30,630 nt of DNA from an uncultured Clostridia bacterium. GTDB taxonomy: Bacteria; Bacillota; Clostridia; TANB77; CAG-508. Position 1 is the first letter of the stretch. Each line of letters opens with the position of its first letter. A program made the translations under genes and the position numbers. The stretch covers positions 10,582 to 41,211 of the forward strand of contig CAJUSU010000013.1 in assembly GCA_910589185.1 (NCBI GenBank), written 5' to 3'. This document shows, piece after piece, positions 1-6,389 of this stretch. A model generated the notes under the pieces. The model did not search any database and was not told the origin of the DNA. It saw only the letters and a list, made by a program, of their open reading frames with translations.

Positions 1-1196
1 GGGGAATTGAACTAAAAGAAGGAGATATCTTTACTTTAATAACAGAAGACATTTTAGGAGATAAAGAGAAAGTATCAATTACCTATAAAAATTTATACAA
101 TGAAGTAAATGTAGGGACTGTAATTTTAATCAATGATGGATTAATTAGAGTTGAAGTAATAGAAATTCAAGGAACAGATATTAAATGCAAAGTAATTGAT
201 GGTGGAGCACTAACCAATAGAAAAAGTATTAATATTCCAGGGAAGAACATCAATTTAGTAAGTCCAACAGAAAAAGATATTGAAGATATTAAATTTGGCA
301 TTACAGGCGGATTTGATTACATTGCAGCATCTTTTGTTCGTACTCCACAAGACGTTTTAAATGTTAGAAAGATTTTAGAAGAAAATGGCGGAGAACATAT
401 TAAAATTATTTCTAAAATAGAAAACAGACAAGGAATTGACAATTTTGATGAAATTTTAAAAGCATCAGATGGAATTATGGTAGCAAGAGGAGACTTAGGA
501 GTAGAAATTCCAATGGAAGAAGTTCCAATTAGACAAAAAGAATTTATTAGTAAATGTAATAAAGCAGGAAAACCAGTTATTATTGCAACAGAAATGCTAG
601 AATCTATGATTCATAGTCCACGTCCAACAAGGGCAGAAGTAAGCGACGTAGCAAATGCAGTATACGATATGACAAGTTGCGTAATGCTTTCAGGAGAATC
701 TGCAATGGGAGAATATCCTGTTGAATGTGTAAAAACAATGGCAAGAATTTGTGAGTCAATAGAAGGGTCACTAAAATATTGGAAGAGATTTAAAAATAAA
801 GAAAGAGAATGTGACAATGTAGATTATGAATATAACTTAAATTATTCTACTTGTTCAACTGCAATGGACTTATGTGCAAAGGCAATTTTTGCATACACAG
901 ATACTGGAAGAACTGCAAAGATGCTTGCAGGGTTTATGCCACAATGTCCAATTTACGTTATTACAGCAAATAAAGAAGTCTGTAAACAATTATCTATGAT
1001 ATGGAATGCAAATGCTATCTTGGTAGAGGCTAAAGAAAACATTGATGATATGATAGATGAAGGAGTTAGAATAGCAAAAGAGAGAAAGTATATTGAAAGT
1101 GGAGATATTGTAGTTATTGCAGGTGGTGCATCTATCCTAGCAGGACACAAGCATGCAAAACTAAACAAAACCATTGGGGGAGTATTGAAAGTATAA
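1..1196 (+). CDS. pyk: Pyruvate kinase, 3' part (5' end outside window)
   Basis: The frame is open from base 3 (Gly-Ile-Glu-Leu-Lys...) to the TAA at 1194-1196, about 397 residues. The N-terminal 70 or so residues, including the usual start and the DTKGPEIR-type motif, lie outside the window. The part present covers the end of the first barrel half, the beta-barrel B domain, the rest of the barrel and the C-terminal domain. Recognisable signatures are ISKIENRQGIDNFDEIL, the MVARGDLGVEIP substrate and metal-binding segment, and the ATEMLESMIHSPRPTRAEVSDVANAV block. Pyruvate kinase converts phosphoenolpyruvate and ADP to pyruvate and ATP in the last step of glycolysis. The protein ends with TIGGVLKV and lacks the extra PEP-utiliser domain found in some Bacillus enzymes. 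A long terminator hairpin follows directly. Confidence 0.97.
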   Translation, partial: GIELKEGDIFTLITEDILGDKEKVSITYKNLYNEVNVGTVILINDGLIRVEVIEIQGTDIKCKVIDGGALTNRKSINIPGKNINLVSPTEKDIEDIKFGITGGFDYIAASFVRTPQDVLNVRKILEENGGEHIKIISKIENRQGIDNFDEILKASDGIMVARGDLGVEIPMEEVPIRQKEFISKCNKAGKPVIIATEMLESMIHSPRPTRAEVSDVANAVYDMTSCVMLSGESAMGEYPVECVKTMARICESIEGSLKYWKRFKNKERECDNVDYEYNLNYSTCSTAMDLCAKAIFAYTDTGRTAKMLAGFMPQCPIYVITANKEVCKQLSMIWNANAILVEAKENIDDMIDEGVRIAKERKYIESGDIVVIAGGASILAGHKHAKLNKTIGGVLKV

Positions 1197-1205
1197 TTAG
1201 ATAGC

Positions 1206-1287
1206 AATGTTAGTTAAGGGACGTATGTATAACTGACGAAAACGAAGTTTTTGTTGGTTAGACGTACGTCCTTTAACTGACATTTTT
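1206..1287 (+). terminator. Very long hairpin terminator after pyk
   Basis: The arms run from about 1206 to 1241 and from about 1245 to 1284. They pair almost continuously (about 35 of 36 steps in the core), with one A.G mismatch and several G.U wobbles, closing on a GAA triloop. A run of T follows at 1283-1287. This fits an intrinsic terminator for pyk, though the stem is about three times the usual length. Confidence 0.85.
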
Positions 1288-1289
1288 GC

Positions 1290-1316
1290 ACACTTTTCCT
1301 TATTTTGTCATAAAAT
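1290..1316 (+). promoter_or_regulatory. Possible sporulation-sigma promoter of cotJ operon
   Basis: CATAAAAT at 1309-1316 resembles the CATA-type -10 element of sigma-E and sigma-K promoters. An AC dinucleotide lies 17 bases upstream at 1290-1291, as in sigma-K -35 elements. No sigma-A TTGACA/TATAAT pair is evident between the pyk terminator and cotJA. The assignment is inferred from the consensus and from the spore-coat genes downstream. Confidence 0.35.
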
Positions 1317-1350
1317 GTAGTATAAACGAAAAATAAGGAGGAAAAGAAAG

Positions 1351-1761
1351 ATGTTTAATCGTTATAGAAGATGTTGTTGCCAAAATAACTACAATCCACA
1401 AGTAATCGAAAACATTTGTAATAATGTTGGAACAACAGCCGAATATGCTGACTTTATACCAAGTGCAGCTGTTGGTTGTGGTTGCAATTGTGGATGTCAT
1501 TGTGGACAAAGCGATATGACAGATAATTGTGGTTGCGGATTTGATGAAGTAGCAAGCCCATTTCCAGAAAATCCAATGTTAGCACAAAGCTATGTGCCAA
1601 TTCAAGAAATGGATAAAACTTTTACACCTTGCTGTGGATTAAAAATGGGAACAATTTTCCCAGAATTAGTAAGCCCATATATGCCAGGTCAAAGTATGGC
1701 AGAAATCGAGTATTTAAAACAAGCAAATGAAATTGGAGAGGGGTGTAATAAATGTTGTTAG
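1351..1761 (+). CDS. cotJA: Spore coat protein CotJA, Cys-rich N-terminal extension
   Basis: 136 residues, preceded by AAGGAGG. The C-terminal half carries the CotJA signature: a YVPIQ block, then GLKMGTIFPELVSPYMPGQS. CotJA is a structural component of the inner spore coat, made in the mother cell with CotJB and CotJC. Family members are usually about 70-90 residues. Here a Cys/Asn-rich N-terminal region precedes the domain, with CCC near residue 8 and CGCNCGCHCG in the middle. CC pairs also occur near TPCCG and at the very C terminus. The last 10 bases overlap the start of cotJB, implying translational coupling. The family call is secure; a role for the extra cysteines in cross-linking or metal binding is inference. 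Confidence 0.9.
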   Translation: MFNRYRRCCCQNNYNPQVIENICNNVGTTAEYADFIPSAAVGCGCNCGCHCGQSDMTDNCGCGFDEVASPFPENPMLAQSYVPIQEMDKTFTPCCGLKMGTIFPELVSPYMPGQSMAEIEYLKQANEIGEGCNKCC

Positions 1762-2201
1762 AAGATAGAAATTGTGGTTGTATGCAAAACAATCAAACAA
1801 ATTGTGAATGTATGGGAAATAACCTAGAAAACTGCAATTGTGATTATACACCTCAAGGTATTAATGCAGCTTTTGGTTATAACACTGCAAATATGGTTCA
1901 AAATGATGGCTGTAGTTGTCAAATGACACCAGAACAATGTTGTGATGAAAGAAACCGAGTAAGAGAAGAAATGATAGGTCAAATCAAATGCTTAAATTTT
2001 GCGGTTATTGAATTAGGTCTATATTTAGACACACATCATGATGACCAAAAAGCACTTTGCTTACACAGAGAATATACAAAACAATTAAAAGAATTAAAAG
2101 ATCAATACCAAAGAGTATATGGACCTTTAAGCATTTATTATCCATGTAAAAAATGGAGATGGCTAGAACAGCCTTGGCCATGGGAAGGAGGAAGAGACTA
2201 A
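1752..2201 (+). CDS. cotJB: Spore coat protein CotJB, Cys/Asn-rich N-terminal extension
   Basis: 149 residues. The ATG overlaps the cotJA stop by 10 bases and is preceded by GAGAGGGG. The CotJB domain occupies roughly residues 70-149: an LNFAVIELGLYLDTHHDDQ helix, a central LHREYTKQLKELKDQYQ helix and the YGPLSIYYPCKKWRWLEQPWPWEGG tail typical of the family. The first 65 or so residues are low-complexity and rich in Cys, Asn and Gln (CGCMQNNQ, CECMGNN, CNCDY). This resembles the tails on CotJA and CotJC and is longer than usual for the family. CotJB is a spore-coat assembly protein that acts with the CotJC manganese catalase. The family call is firm; the function of the extension is unknown. 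Confidence 0.92.
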   Translation: MLLEDRNCGCMQNNQTNCECMGNNLENCNCDYTPQGINAAFGYNTANMVQNDGCSCQMTPEQCCDERNRVREEMIGQIKCLNFAVIELGLYLDTHHDDQKALCLHREYTKQLKELKDQYQRVYGPLSIYYPCKKWRWLEQPWPWEGGRD

Positions 2202-2202
2202 T

Positions 2203-2853
2203 ATGTGGACTTATAATAAAGTATTAGAATACCCTGTAAAAATAAAATGCCCTAATGCAAAATTGGCAAAATTCATTATTTCTCAGTATGGAGGACCCGA
2301 TGGAGAATTAGCAGCTTCACTACGTTACCTAAGTCAAAGATTTGGTATGCCAGATCAAGTATCTAAAGCTATATTAAATGATATTGGTACAGAAGAATTA
2401 GCCCATTTAGAAATAGTTGGAAGCATTGTACACCAATTAACAGATGGATTAAGTGCAGAGGAAATGAAAGAAGCAGGCTTAGGAGCTTATTACACAGACC
2501 ATGGTGTTGGAGTATATCCACAAGCAGCAGCTGGTTGGCCATTTAGTGCAGCAGTATTAGCAGTAAAAGGAGATCCAATTGCCGATTTACAAGAAGATTT
2601 AGCAGCTGAACAAAAAGCACGTGCTACCTATGAAAAGTTAATCGATTTATGCGCAGATGACCCAGATGTTGTAGATCCACTTCGCTTCTTAAGAGAAAGA
2701 GAAGTAGTTCACTTCCAAAGATTTGGAGAAGCATTAAGAGGAGTTCAAGATAAGCTTGCAGAAAAAAGATTTTTTATGAATGATAATAATTGTATGAATA
2801 ACAATATGATGCAAAATAATATGCCAAACAACGACTGTAGTTGTGGTAGATAG
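2203..2853 (+). CDS. cotJC: Spore coat manganese catalase CotJC
   Basis: 216 residues, starting one base after the cotJB stop with a strong GGAGGAAGAG SD. It belongs to the ferritin-like manganese catalase family, which disproportionates hydrogen peroxide. Dimanganese ligand motifs are visible: Glu in DGELAASLRYLSQRF, EELAHLE in the next helix, DLAAEQKARATYEKL, and REREVVHFQRF. The central AYYTDHGVGVYPQAAAGWPF segment is characteristic of CotJC. After the catalase fold, from about residue 190, comes an Asn/Met/Cys-rich tail ending in DCSCGR, which echoes the tails on CotJA and CotJB. It is the last gene of the cotJ operon. Confidence 0.95.
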   Translation: MWTYNKVLEYPVKIKCPNAKLAKFIISQYGGPDGELAASLRYLSQRFGMPDQVSKAILNDIGTEELAHLEIVGSIVHQLTDGLSAEEMKEAGLGAYYTDHGVGVYPQAAAGWPFSAAVLAVKGDPIADLQEDLAAEQKARATYEKLIDLCADDPDVVDPLRFLREREVVHFQRFGEALRGVQDKLAEKRFFMNDNNCMNNNMMQNNMPNNDCSCGR

Positions 2854-2870
2854 AAAAAAGATTTTATATG

Positions 2871-2903
2871 AAAAAGCAAGACCACCTGAAATATCAGGTG
2901 GTT
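2871..2903 (-). terminator. Terminator containing the stop codon of the 2894 gene; possibly bidirectional
   Basis: ACCACCTGA and TCAGGTGGT form a 9-10 bp stem (2880-2889 with 2894-2903) around AATA. On the minus strand it is followed by TTGCTTTTT. The TGA stop of the minus-strand gene lies inside the stem. It may also stop the convergent cotJ transcript, but the plus-strand T tract is only four bases. The hairpin is repeated at 3268-3291. Confidence 0.8.
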
Positions 2904-3181
2904 TTGCTAGACTGTAATTGAACATTTCTTTCGATTTCACATCCTATTTGATATCTTTCATGATGACCCTTTTTATAGCCTACCTCAATTCCAACTTCGT
3001 ATCCATATGCTATTGAAAGAGCCGTGGAAACAATAACTATTAACATAACTTTCCAATATGCAAGATCAGCAGGAATTAAGTGAAATATGGAGAGTGCAAA
3101 ACTGACAAAAACAATAGGTACTCCAATGATCACCAAATAAGAAAGGAATGTGCAGAAAAAATCAATAGCCCGTCTTTTCAT
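2894..3181 (-). CDS. Small membrane protein with GX3-repeat tail, copy A
   Basis: 95 residues from the ATG at 3181, chosen because CAAGGAGGTTAC sits just upstream; longer in-frame starts would run back through the promoter and the upstream terminator. There are two hydrophobic segments, about residues 10-34 and 42-58. A hydrophilic tail follows in which glycine recurs every fourth residue (60, 64, 68, 72, 80; Arg at 76), usually followed by Tyr, Ile or His. The protein ends SKTT, with ACCACC codons and TGA supplied by the terminator stem. It is a paralog of the gene at 3282-3572: same topology, same leader and same terminator. The GX3 pattern recalls the glycine repeats of Yae1/Lto1- or FliH-type helices, but I do not recognise the family and cannot give a function. 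Confidence 0.75.
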   Translation of the reverse strand: MKRRAIDFFCTFLSYLVIIGVPIVFVSFALSIFHLIPADLAYWKVMLIVIVSTALSIAYGYEVGIEVGYKKGHHERYQIGCEIERNVQLQSSKTT

Positions 3182-3238
3182 AATGTAACCTCCTTGCCGA
3201 ATGGCGTTGTTAAAATATATAAAATTATAGTTTATTAT

Positions 3239-3267
3239 ATTATAACATAAACTAATAAAAAAAGCAA
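3239..3267 (-). promoter_or_regulatory. Sigma-A promoter of GX3 gene copy A
   Basis: On the minus strand, TTGCTT (3267-3262), 17 bases, then TATAAT (3244-3239). The -35 box is part of the T-rich tail of the upstream copy's terminator. A GCC-ATTC-GGC palindrome (3196-3205) sits beside the SD in the leader. Confidence 0.75.
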
Positions 3268-3291
3268 GACCACCTGAAATATCAGGTGGTC
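3262..3291 (-). terminator. Terminator of GX3 gene copy B
   Basis: GACCACCTGA (3268-3277) pairs with TCAGGTGGTC (3282-3291): 10 bp with an AATA loop. On the minus strand it is followed by TTGCTTTTTTTATT. As in copy A, the stem holds the TGA stop (3282-3284). Confidence 0.85.
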
Positions 3292-3572
3292 TCATTAGAC
3301 TCTTGTTGACTATTCTTTGCTGTGGAATATCCGATTGAATGTCCTTCTTCATAACCAGTGCAATGTCCTATGTCATATCCCTTTTTGTATCCGTCGGCGT
3401 GTCCTTGAGCATTTCCAGCTCCATACCCTGTATCATAAACTACGGCACTAACAAGTGAGAGGTAAAGACTTTGAATCCACCAATCAGAGTATCCAAGAAG
3501 AAAGTGGAGCACTGAACTAAAGACGAAAAACAAAACTGTGAAGCGAACAACAAATCTGAGTCTCTTTGACAT
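3282..3572 (-). CDS. Small membrane protein with GX3-repeat tail, copy B
   Basis: 96 residues from the ATG at 3572, preceded by CAAGGAGGATAC. The N terminus is basic (MSKRLRF), followed by one long or two short hydrophobic stretches (about residues 8-27 and 34-47). The tail then has nine glycines exactly four residues apart (49 to 81), mostly in G-Tyr/His-x-x units such as GYKKGYDIGH. It ends ESNETT, encoded by the terminator stem. Copy A (2894-3181) shares the topology, the tail, the leader palindrome GCCATTYGGC and the promoter, so the two arose by tandem duplication. A regular GX3 period suits a tightly packed helix hairpin or oligomer (inference). No known family is recognised. Confidence 0.78.
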   Translation of the reverse strand: MSKRLRFVVRFTVLFFVFSSVLHFLLGYSDWWIQSLYLSLVSAVVYDTGYGAGNAQGHADGYKKGYDIGHCTGYEEGHSIGYSTAKNSQQESNETT

Positions 3573-3630
3573 AATGTATCCTCCTTGCCAAATGGCGATG
3601 CTAAAATAATAAATTATTAAGTTAAAATAT

Positions 3631-3659
3631 ATTATAACACAAAATAACCCAAAAAGCAA
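3631..3659 (-). promoter_or_regulatory. Sigma-A promoter of GX3 gene copy B
   Basis: Minus-strand TTGCTT (3659-3654), 17-base spacer, TATAAT (3636-3631). This is the same -35 sequence and spacing as copy A. The leader carries GCC-ATTT-GGC (3587-3596) directly before AAGGAGG. Confidence 0.78.
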
Positions 3660-3667
3660 ATTTTAAG

Positions 3668-4447
3668 CTATTTAATTCTTTTTCCGCCAGAAACGAACCA
3701 CTCTCCGCTTTCAAAACTATTATGAGAACACTTAAACCTAATGTCAAATCTTATATCTATATGTTCACTATAATCTAGATAAATGGATTTAAAAGTGTCT
3801 TCTAAAGAATGAAAATAAATACCTTGATTTTTAGGAAATAATGATTCAACTTCAGATTTGGATAAGTCTGTCTCAATATCAATTTGAATGGTTACAATGT
3901 CTGTATAATTATCATAAACAATTTCAAATCTTGGCTCACGTAGTATTGCAAAATTATTTATTTCATTTAGATTCTCAGTCAATGTAGAAGGAAGTAAAAA
4001 GGGCCATGGTTCACCAGTAGGATAACTATATAAATTACTAACTGTAGAAAAATATTTTAATAAATTATCCCAGTCTTGTTTACTATACAAACTGCTTGGA
4101 AGATTAATTCCTGTATGATCGACTCTCTTAACATGCCCCTTTAATTTAGTTTTAACTTCAATTATAGATAATCTTTGTGTTTCTTTCAAATCTCCACTTT
4201 TTGCATTTTCTTTTTTTCTATTCAATAAGTTTAAATACTTAGAATTACCAATATTAAATTGAATATTGGTAATGTCATTATTGATTTTAAAAACAGTTTT
4301 AGGATTTAGCGAAGAAGAGATTAAACCTATTTTTTGATTTGCATGAATTGTTGCATATGGAATATCTGAAAATAAAGTAGAAAACAAATCAAATAATTGG
4401 ATATTTATAGCATTATTAGGAAATAAATATTCTATATTTTCTAACAT
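3668..4447 (-). CDS. Hypothetical protein, 259 residues, not recognised
   Basis: 259 residues, starting at an ATG with AAGGAGG seven bases upstream and a clear sigma-A promoter at 4474-4502. No signal peptide or membrane segment is visible, so it is probably cytoplasmic. The composition is mixed alpha/beta with many Asn, Asp, Ser and Ile. The C-terminal third has alternating charged and hydrophobic strands (RFEIVYDNYTDIVTIQIDIETDL, then EHIDIRFDIRFKC), suggesting a beta-sheet domain. It ends SGGKRIK. The general layout recalls small accessory-island proteins, but I cannot place it in a family. Its end abuts the promoter of GX3 copy B, so the three minus-strand genes form a compact accessory block between cotJ and the sortase locus. 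Confidence 0.75.
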   Translation of the reverse strand: MLENIEYLFPNNAINIQLFDLFSTLFSDIPYATIHANQKIGLISSSLNPKTVFKINNDITNIQFNIGNSKYLNLLNRKKENAKSGDLKETQRLSIIEVKTKLKGHVKRVDHTGINLPSSLYSKQDWDNLLKYFSTVSNLYSYPTGEPWPFLLPSTLTENLNEINNFAILREPRFEIVYDNYTDIVTIQIDIETDLSKSEVESLFPKNQGIYFHSLEDTFKSIYLDYSEHIDIRFDIRFKCSHNSFESGEWFVSGGKRIK

Positions 4448-4473
4448 AAGTATTCCTCCTTATAATTTGTCTT

Positions 4474-4502
4474 ATTATACATAAAAATGAAATAAATTAC
4501 AA
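4474..4502 (-). promoter_or_regulatory. Sigma-A promoter of the 259-residue unknown gene
   Basis: Minus-strand TTGTAA (4502-4497), 17 bases, then TATAAT (4479-4474). The SD AAGGAGG follows about 20 bases further on. The -35 box directly abuts the large inverted repeat at 4502-4561. Confidence 0.75.
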
Positions 4503-4561
4503 TGAAATCATCATAAGCATTTTCTAGAAAAGAGAATAAAAAGTGCTTATGATGATTTCAT
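4502..4561. repeat. Perfect 18-bp inverted repeat between divergent genes
   Basis: Arms at 4502-4519 and 4544-4561 are perfectly complementary (18 bp, containing GAAATCATCATAAGCA), with a 24-base A-rich loop. No T tract follows on either strand, so it is not a typical intrinsic terminator. It lies between the minus-strand unknown gene and the cohesin/sortase pair. Confidence 0.85.
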
Positions 4562-4675
4562 ATTTAAAAATAAAAAATTGGAAAAATAAAAATAAAAAAA
4601 TTAGACATAATAATTAGTGAAAATAGAACCATGAAACTATTTTTGGAAAATTTAATTTAGAAAGGAGTTAAAATA

Positions 4676-5701
4676 ATGAAAAAATTATTTTCTATTTTTA
4701 CAATTTTTATCTTATTTTTTGCTATAATTTCTGTTTCAAATGTTACTTCAGCAGCAACATTAGATAATGTTAAAGCAGAAACTAGCAAAGCTAAAATAGC
4801 ACCAGGAGAAGAAGTAAACTTAACAGTTAGCTTTGGAAAAGATTTAGGAGCATATACTGTTAATGCTGCTTATGATGATGCCATTTTTGAATATGTTCGC
4901 TCAGAGGGTGGAACAGCTAATGACACAGGAGATAAAGTAATTCTTACTTATCATGATACAACAGGGGGAACGAATCCAAGAACAAATGCAGTTATTACTT
5001 TTAAAGCTAAAGCAGGATTAACTGCTAGCAATCCAACTGATTTTTCTATTACTCTATCAGGAATGTCAAATAGTGATGCTTCTGAAACTTATGACGATAT
5101 AACTACACCAATTATCAAAGATGTGTTGGTAGAACCTAACTATGTAAACTATTCTTTAAGCTTGGATTATACAGGTATTATAAAAAAGAATGAAGCAAAA
5201 GATATGAAGTTAATTACAGCATCTGCTATGGGAAAAAATTATGACCATGTTAGATTAATTGCAGAAATTACAGCAAAACCAAAAGATGATAGTACAGCAA
5301 AATTAATAGCTACTGATAATACTGGAGCAGAAATTGATTTGCTTCAAAGCGGATGGGGAGAAGCTGATGGATATGCGATTGGTGGAAAAGACGTAAGACA
5401 GGAATTACTACTAAAAGGAGAATTTAATACAGATGGAAAATATACAGTTCATATCAAATTAATTAATAGAGAAGATTCCGATGCAGTTATAGCAGAGAAA
5501 AATTTTGACATTACAGTAGGAGAGAAAGTGGTAGAAAAACCAACTACTAATACAAAGCCAAGTACAGACGAAAAATTACCAACAACTTATCCACAAACTG
5601 GTATGACTCAATATATTTATATTCTATTAGCAGTTCTTGCACTAGTAGTAGCATATTTTGTATTAAGAAATTATAAACCCGCAAAACGTTACAAGGACTA
5701 A
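4676..5701 (+). CDS. Secreted cohesin-domain protein with YPQTG sorting signal
   Basis: 341 residues, preceded by AAAGGAG. A signal peptide spans about residues 1-27 (MKKLFSIF... ending SAA). A cohesin-like domain covers about residues 28-150: KAKIAPGEEVNLTVSF, the YTVNAAYDDAIFEYV strand, and ITFKAKAG. A second beta-rich domain spans about 160-280. A Thr/Pro/Lys linker leads to YPQTG at residues 305-309, a hydrophobic helix (about 312-330) and a basic tail (KPAKRYKD). This is the classic cell-wall sorting layout, with YPQTG in place of LPXTG. It is probably anchored to peptidoglycan by the sortase encoded 19 bases downstream. Cohesins bind dockerins; no dockerin is seen in this window, so the partner is unknown and the domain may serve another adhesive role. 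Confidence 0.85.
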   Translation: MKKLFSIFTIFILFFAIISVSNVTSAATLDNVKAETSKAKIAPGEEVNLTVSFGKDLGAYTVNAAYDDAIFEYVRSEGGTANDTGDKVILTYHDTTGGTNPRTNAVITFKAKAGLTASNPTDFSITLSGMSNSDASETYDDITTPIIKDVLVEPNYVNYSLSLDYTGIIKKNEAKDMKLITASAMGKNYDHVRLIAEITAKPKDDSTAKLIATDNTGAEIDLLQSGWGEADGYAIGGKDVRQELLLKGEFNTDGKYTVHIKLINREDSDAVIAEKNFDITVGEKVVEKPTTNTKPSTDEKLPTTYPQTGMTQYIYILLAVLALVVAYFVLRNYKPAKRYKD

Positions 5702-5720
5702 TCTAAAGAGAAAATCAAGA

Positions 5721-6314
5721 ATGAAAAAAATATTAAGATGGATGATATTAATAATCCTTTTTCTTATTTTAATTTTCACGTTAAATGGAATTTATCAAGA
5801 ATCACAAATTGAAAAAGGAGAAAGCATTCAAAATTCACAAAATGATGAAGTTAAAGAAGAAACTAATCAGGAAAAAAATAAACAGGATATTGGAACAAAA
5901 GTTAAAGTAGCTGAGCAATATAAAGGATATAAAGTAGCAGCAAATTTAAAAATAGAAAAATTAAAAATAGATACTTGTGTTTTAGAAGACTATACTAAAA
6001 ATGCAATGGAAACTTGTGTAACAAAATTTTTTGGACCGAATCCAAATGAAATAGGAAATTTTTGTATTACAGGTCACAACTACATTACAAAGAATATGTT
6101 TGGTTATTTATATACACTAAAAAATGGAGATACCCTTACTTTAACAGATAATCAAAATGGAACTATAAGCTATAAAATATATCATAAATATAAAGCAAAG
6201 GCAAATCAAACTTATGGTTTATCACAAAGAACAAATGGTAAAAGAGAAGTGACTTTAATTACTTGCTGTAATTATTCTAATGAAAGACTGATTATTAAAG
6301 CAAGAGAAATTTAA
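5721..6314 (+). CDS. Sortase (cysteine transpeptidase)
   Basis: 197 residues. The start has a weak SD (AAAGAG) and follows the cohesin gene by 19 bases, suggesting one operon. An N-terminal membrane anchor (about residues 5-22) is followed by a Lys/Glu/Gln-rich linker and a sortase beta-barrel. The catalytic set is visible: His119 in ITGHNY, Cys182 in TLITCC and Arg189 in NERLIIKA. The enzyme cleaves a sorting motif between Thr and Gly and joins the protein to cell-wall peptidoglycan or another acceptor. The short length and the LITCC...ER pattern fit class D/B-like sortases of Clostridia; the class is not certain. The neighbouring YPQTG protein is the obvious substrate. A strong convergent terminator follows. 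Confidence 0.92.
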   Translation: MKKILRWMILIILFLILIFTLNGIYQESQIEKGESIQNSQNDEVKEETNQEKNKQDIGTKVKVAEQYKGYKVAANLKIEKLKIDTCVLEDYTKNAMETCVTKFFGPNPNEIGNFCITGHNYITKNMFGYLYTLKNGDTLTLTDNQNGTISYKIYHKYKAKANQTYGLSQRTNGKREVTLITCCNYSNERLIIKAREI

Positions 6315-6340
6315 TTTCTCATTCATCGAAAAGATGGTAG

Positions 6341-6389
6341 AAAAAAGAAAGTTCTGTTTTAAAGTTAGAAACCAGAACTTTCTTTTTTT
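6341..6389. terminator. Bidirectional terminator between sortase and thioesterase
   Basis: A perfect 16-bp stem (AAAAAAGAAAGTTCTG at 6341-6356 with 6373-6388) encloses a 16-base loop. A-tracts and T-tracts on both sides allow termination in either direction. The stop of the minus-strand thioesterase gene (6388-6390) touches the stem. Confidence 0.9.

Noticed and set aside
1752..1761. Possible frameshift between cotJA and cotJB
   Set aside because: Each gene is a complete family member with its own start and stop; the overlap is normal coupling.
4448..4675. Riboswitch or T-box in the leader of the cohesin gene
   Set aside because: Only the 18-bp dyad and A-rich sequence are seen; no conserved aptamer or T-box sequence.
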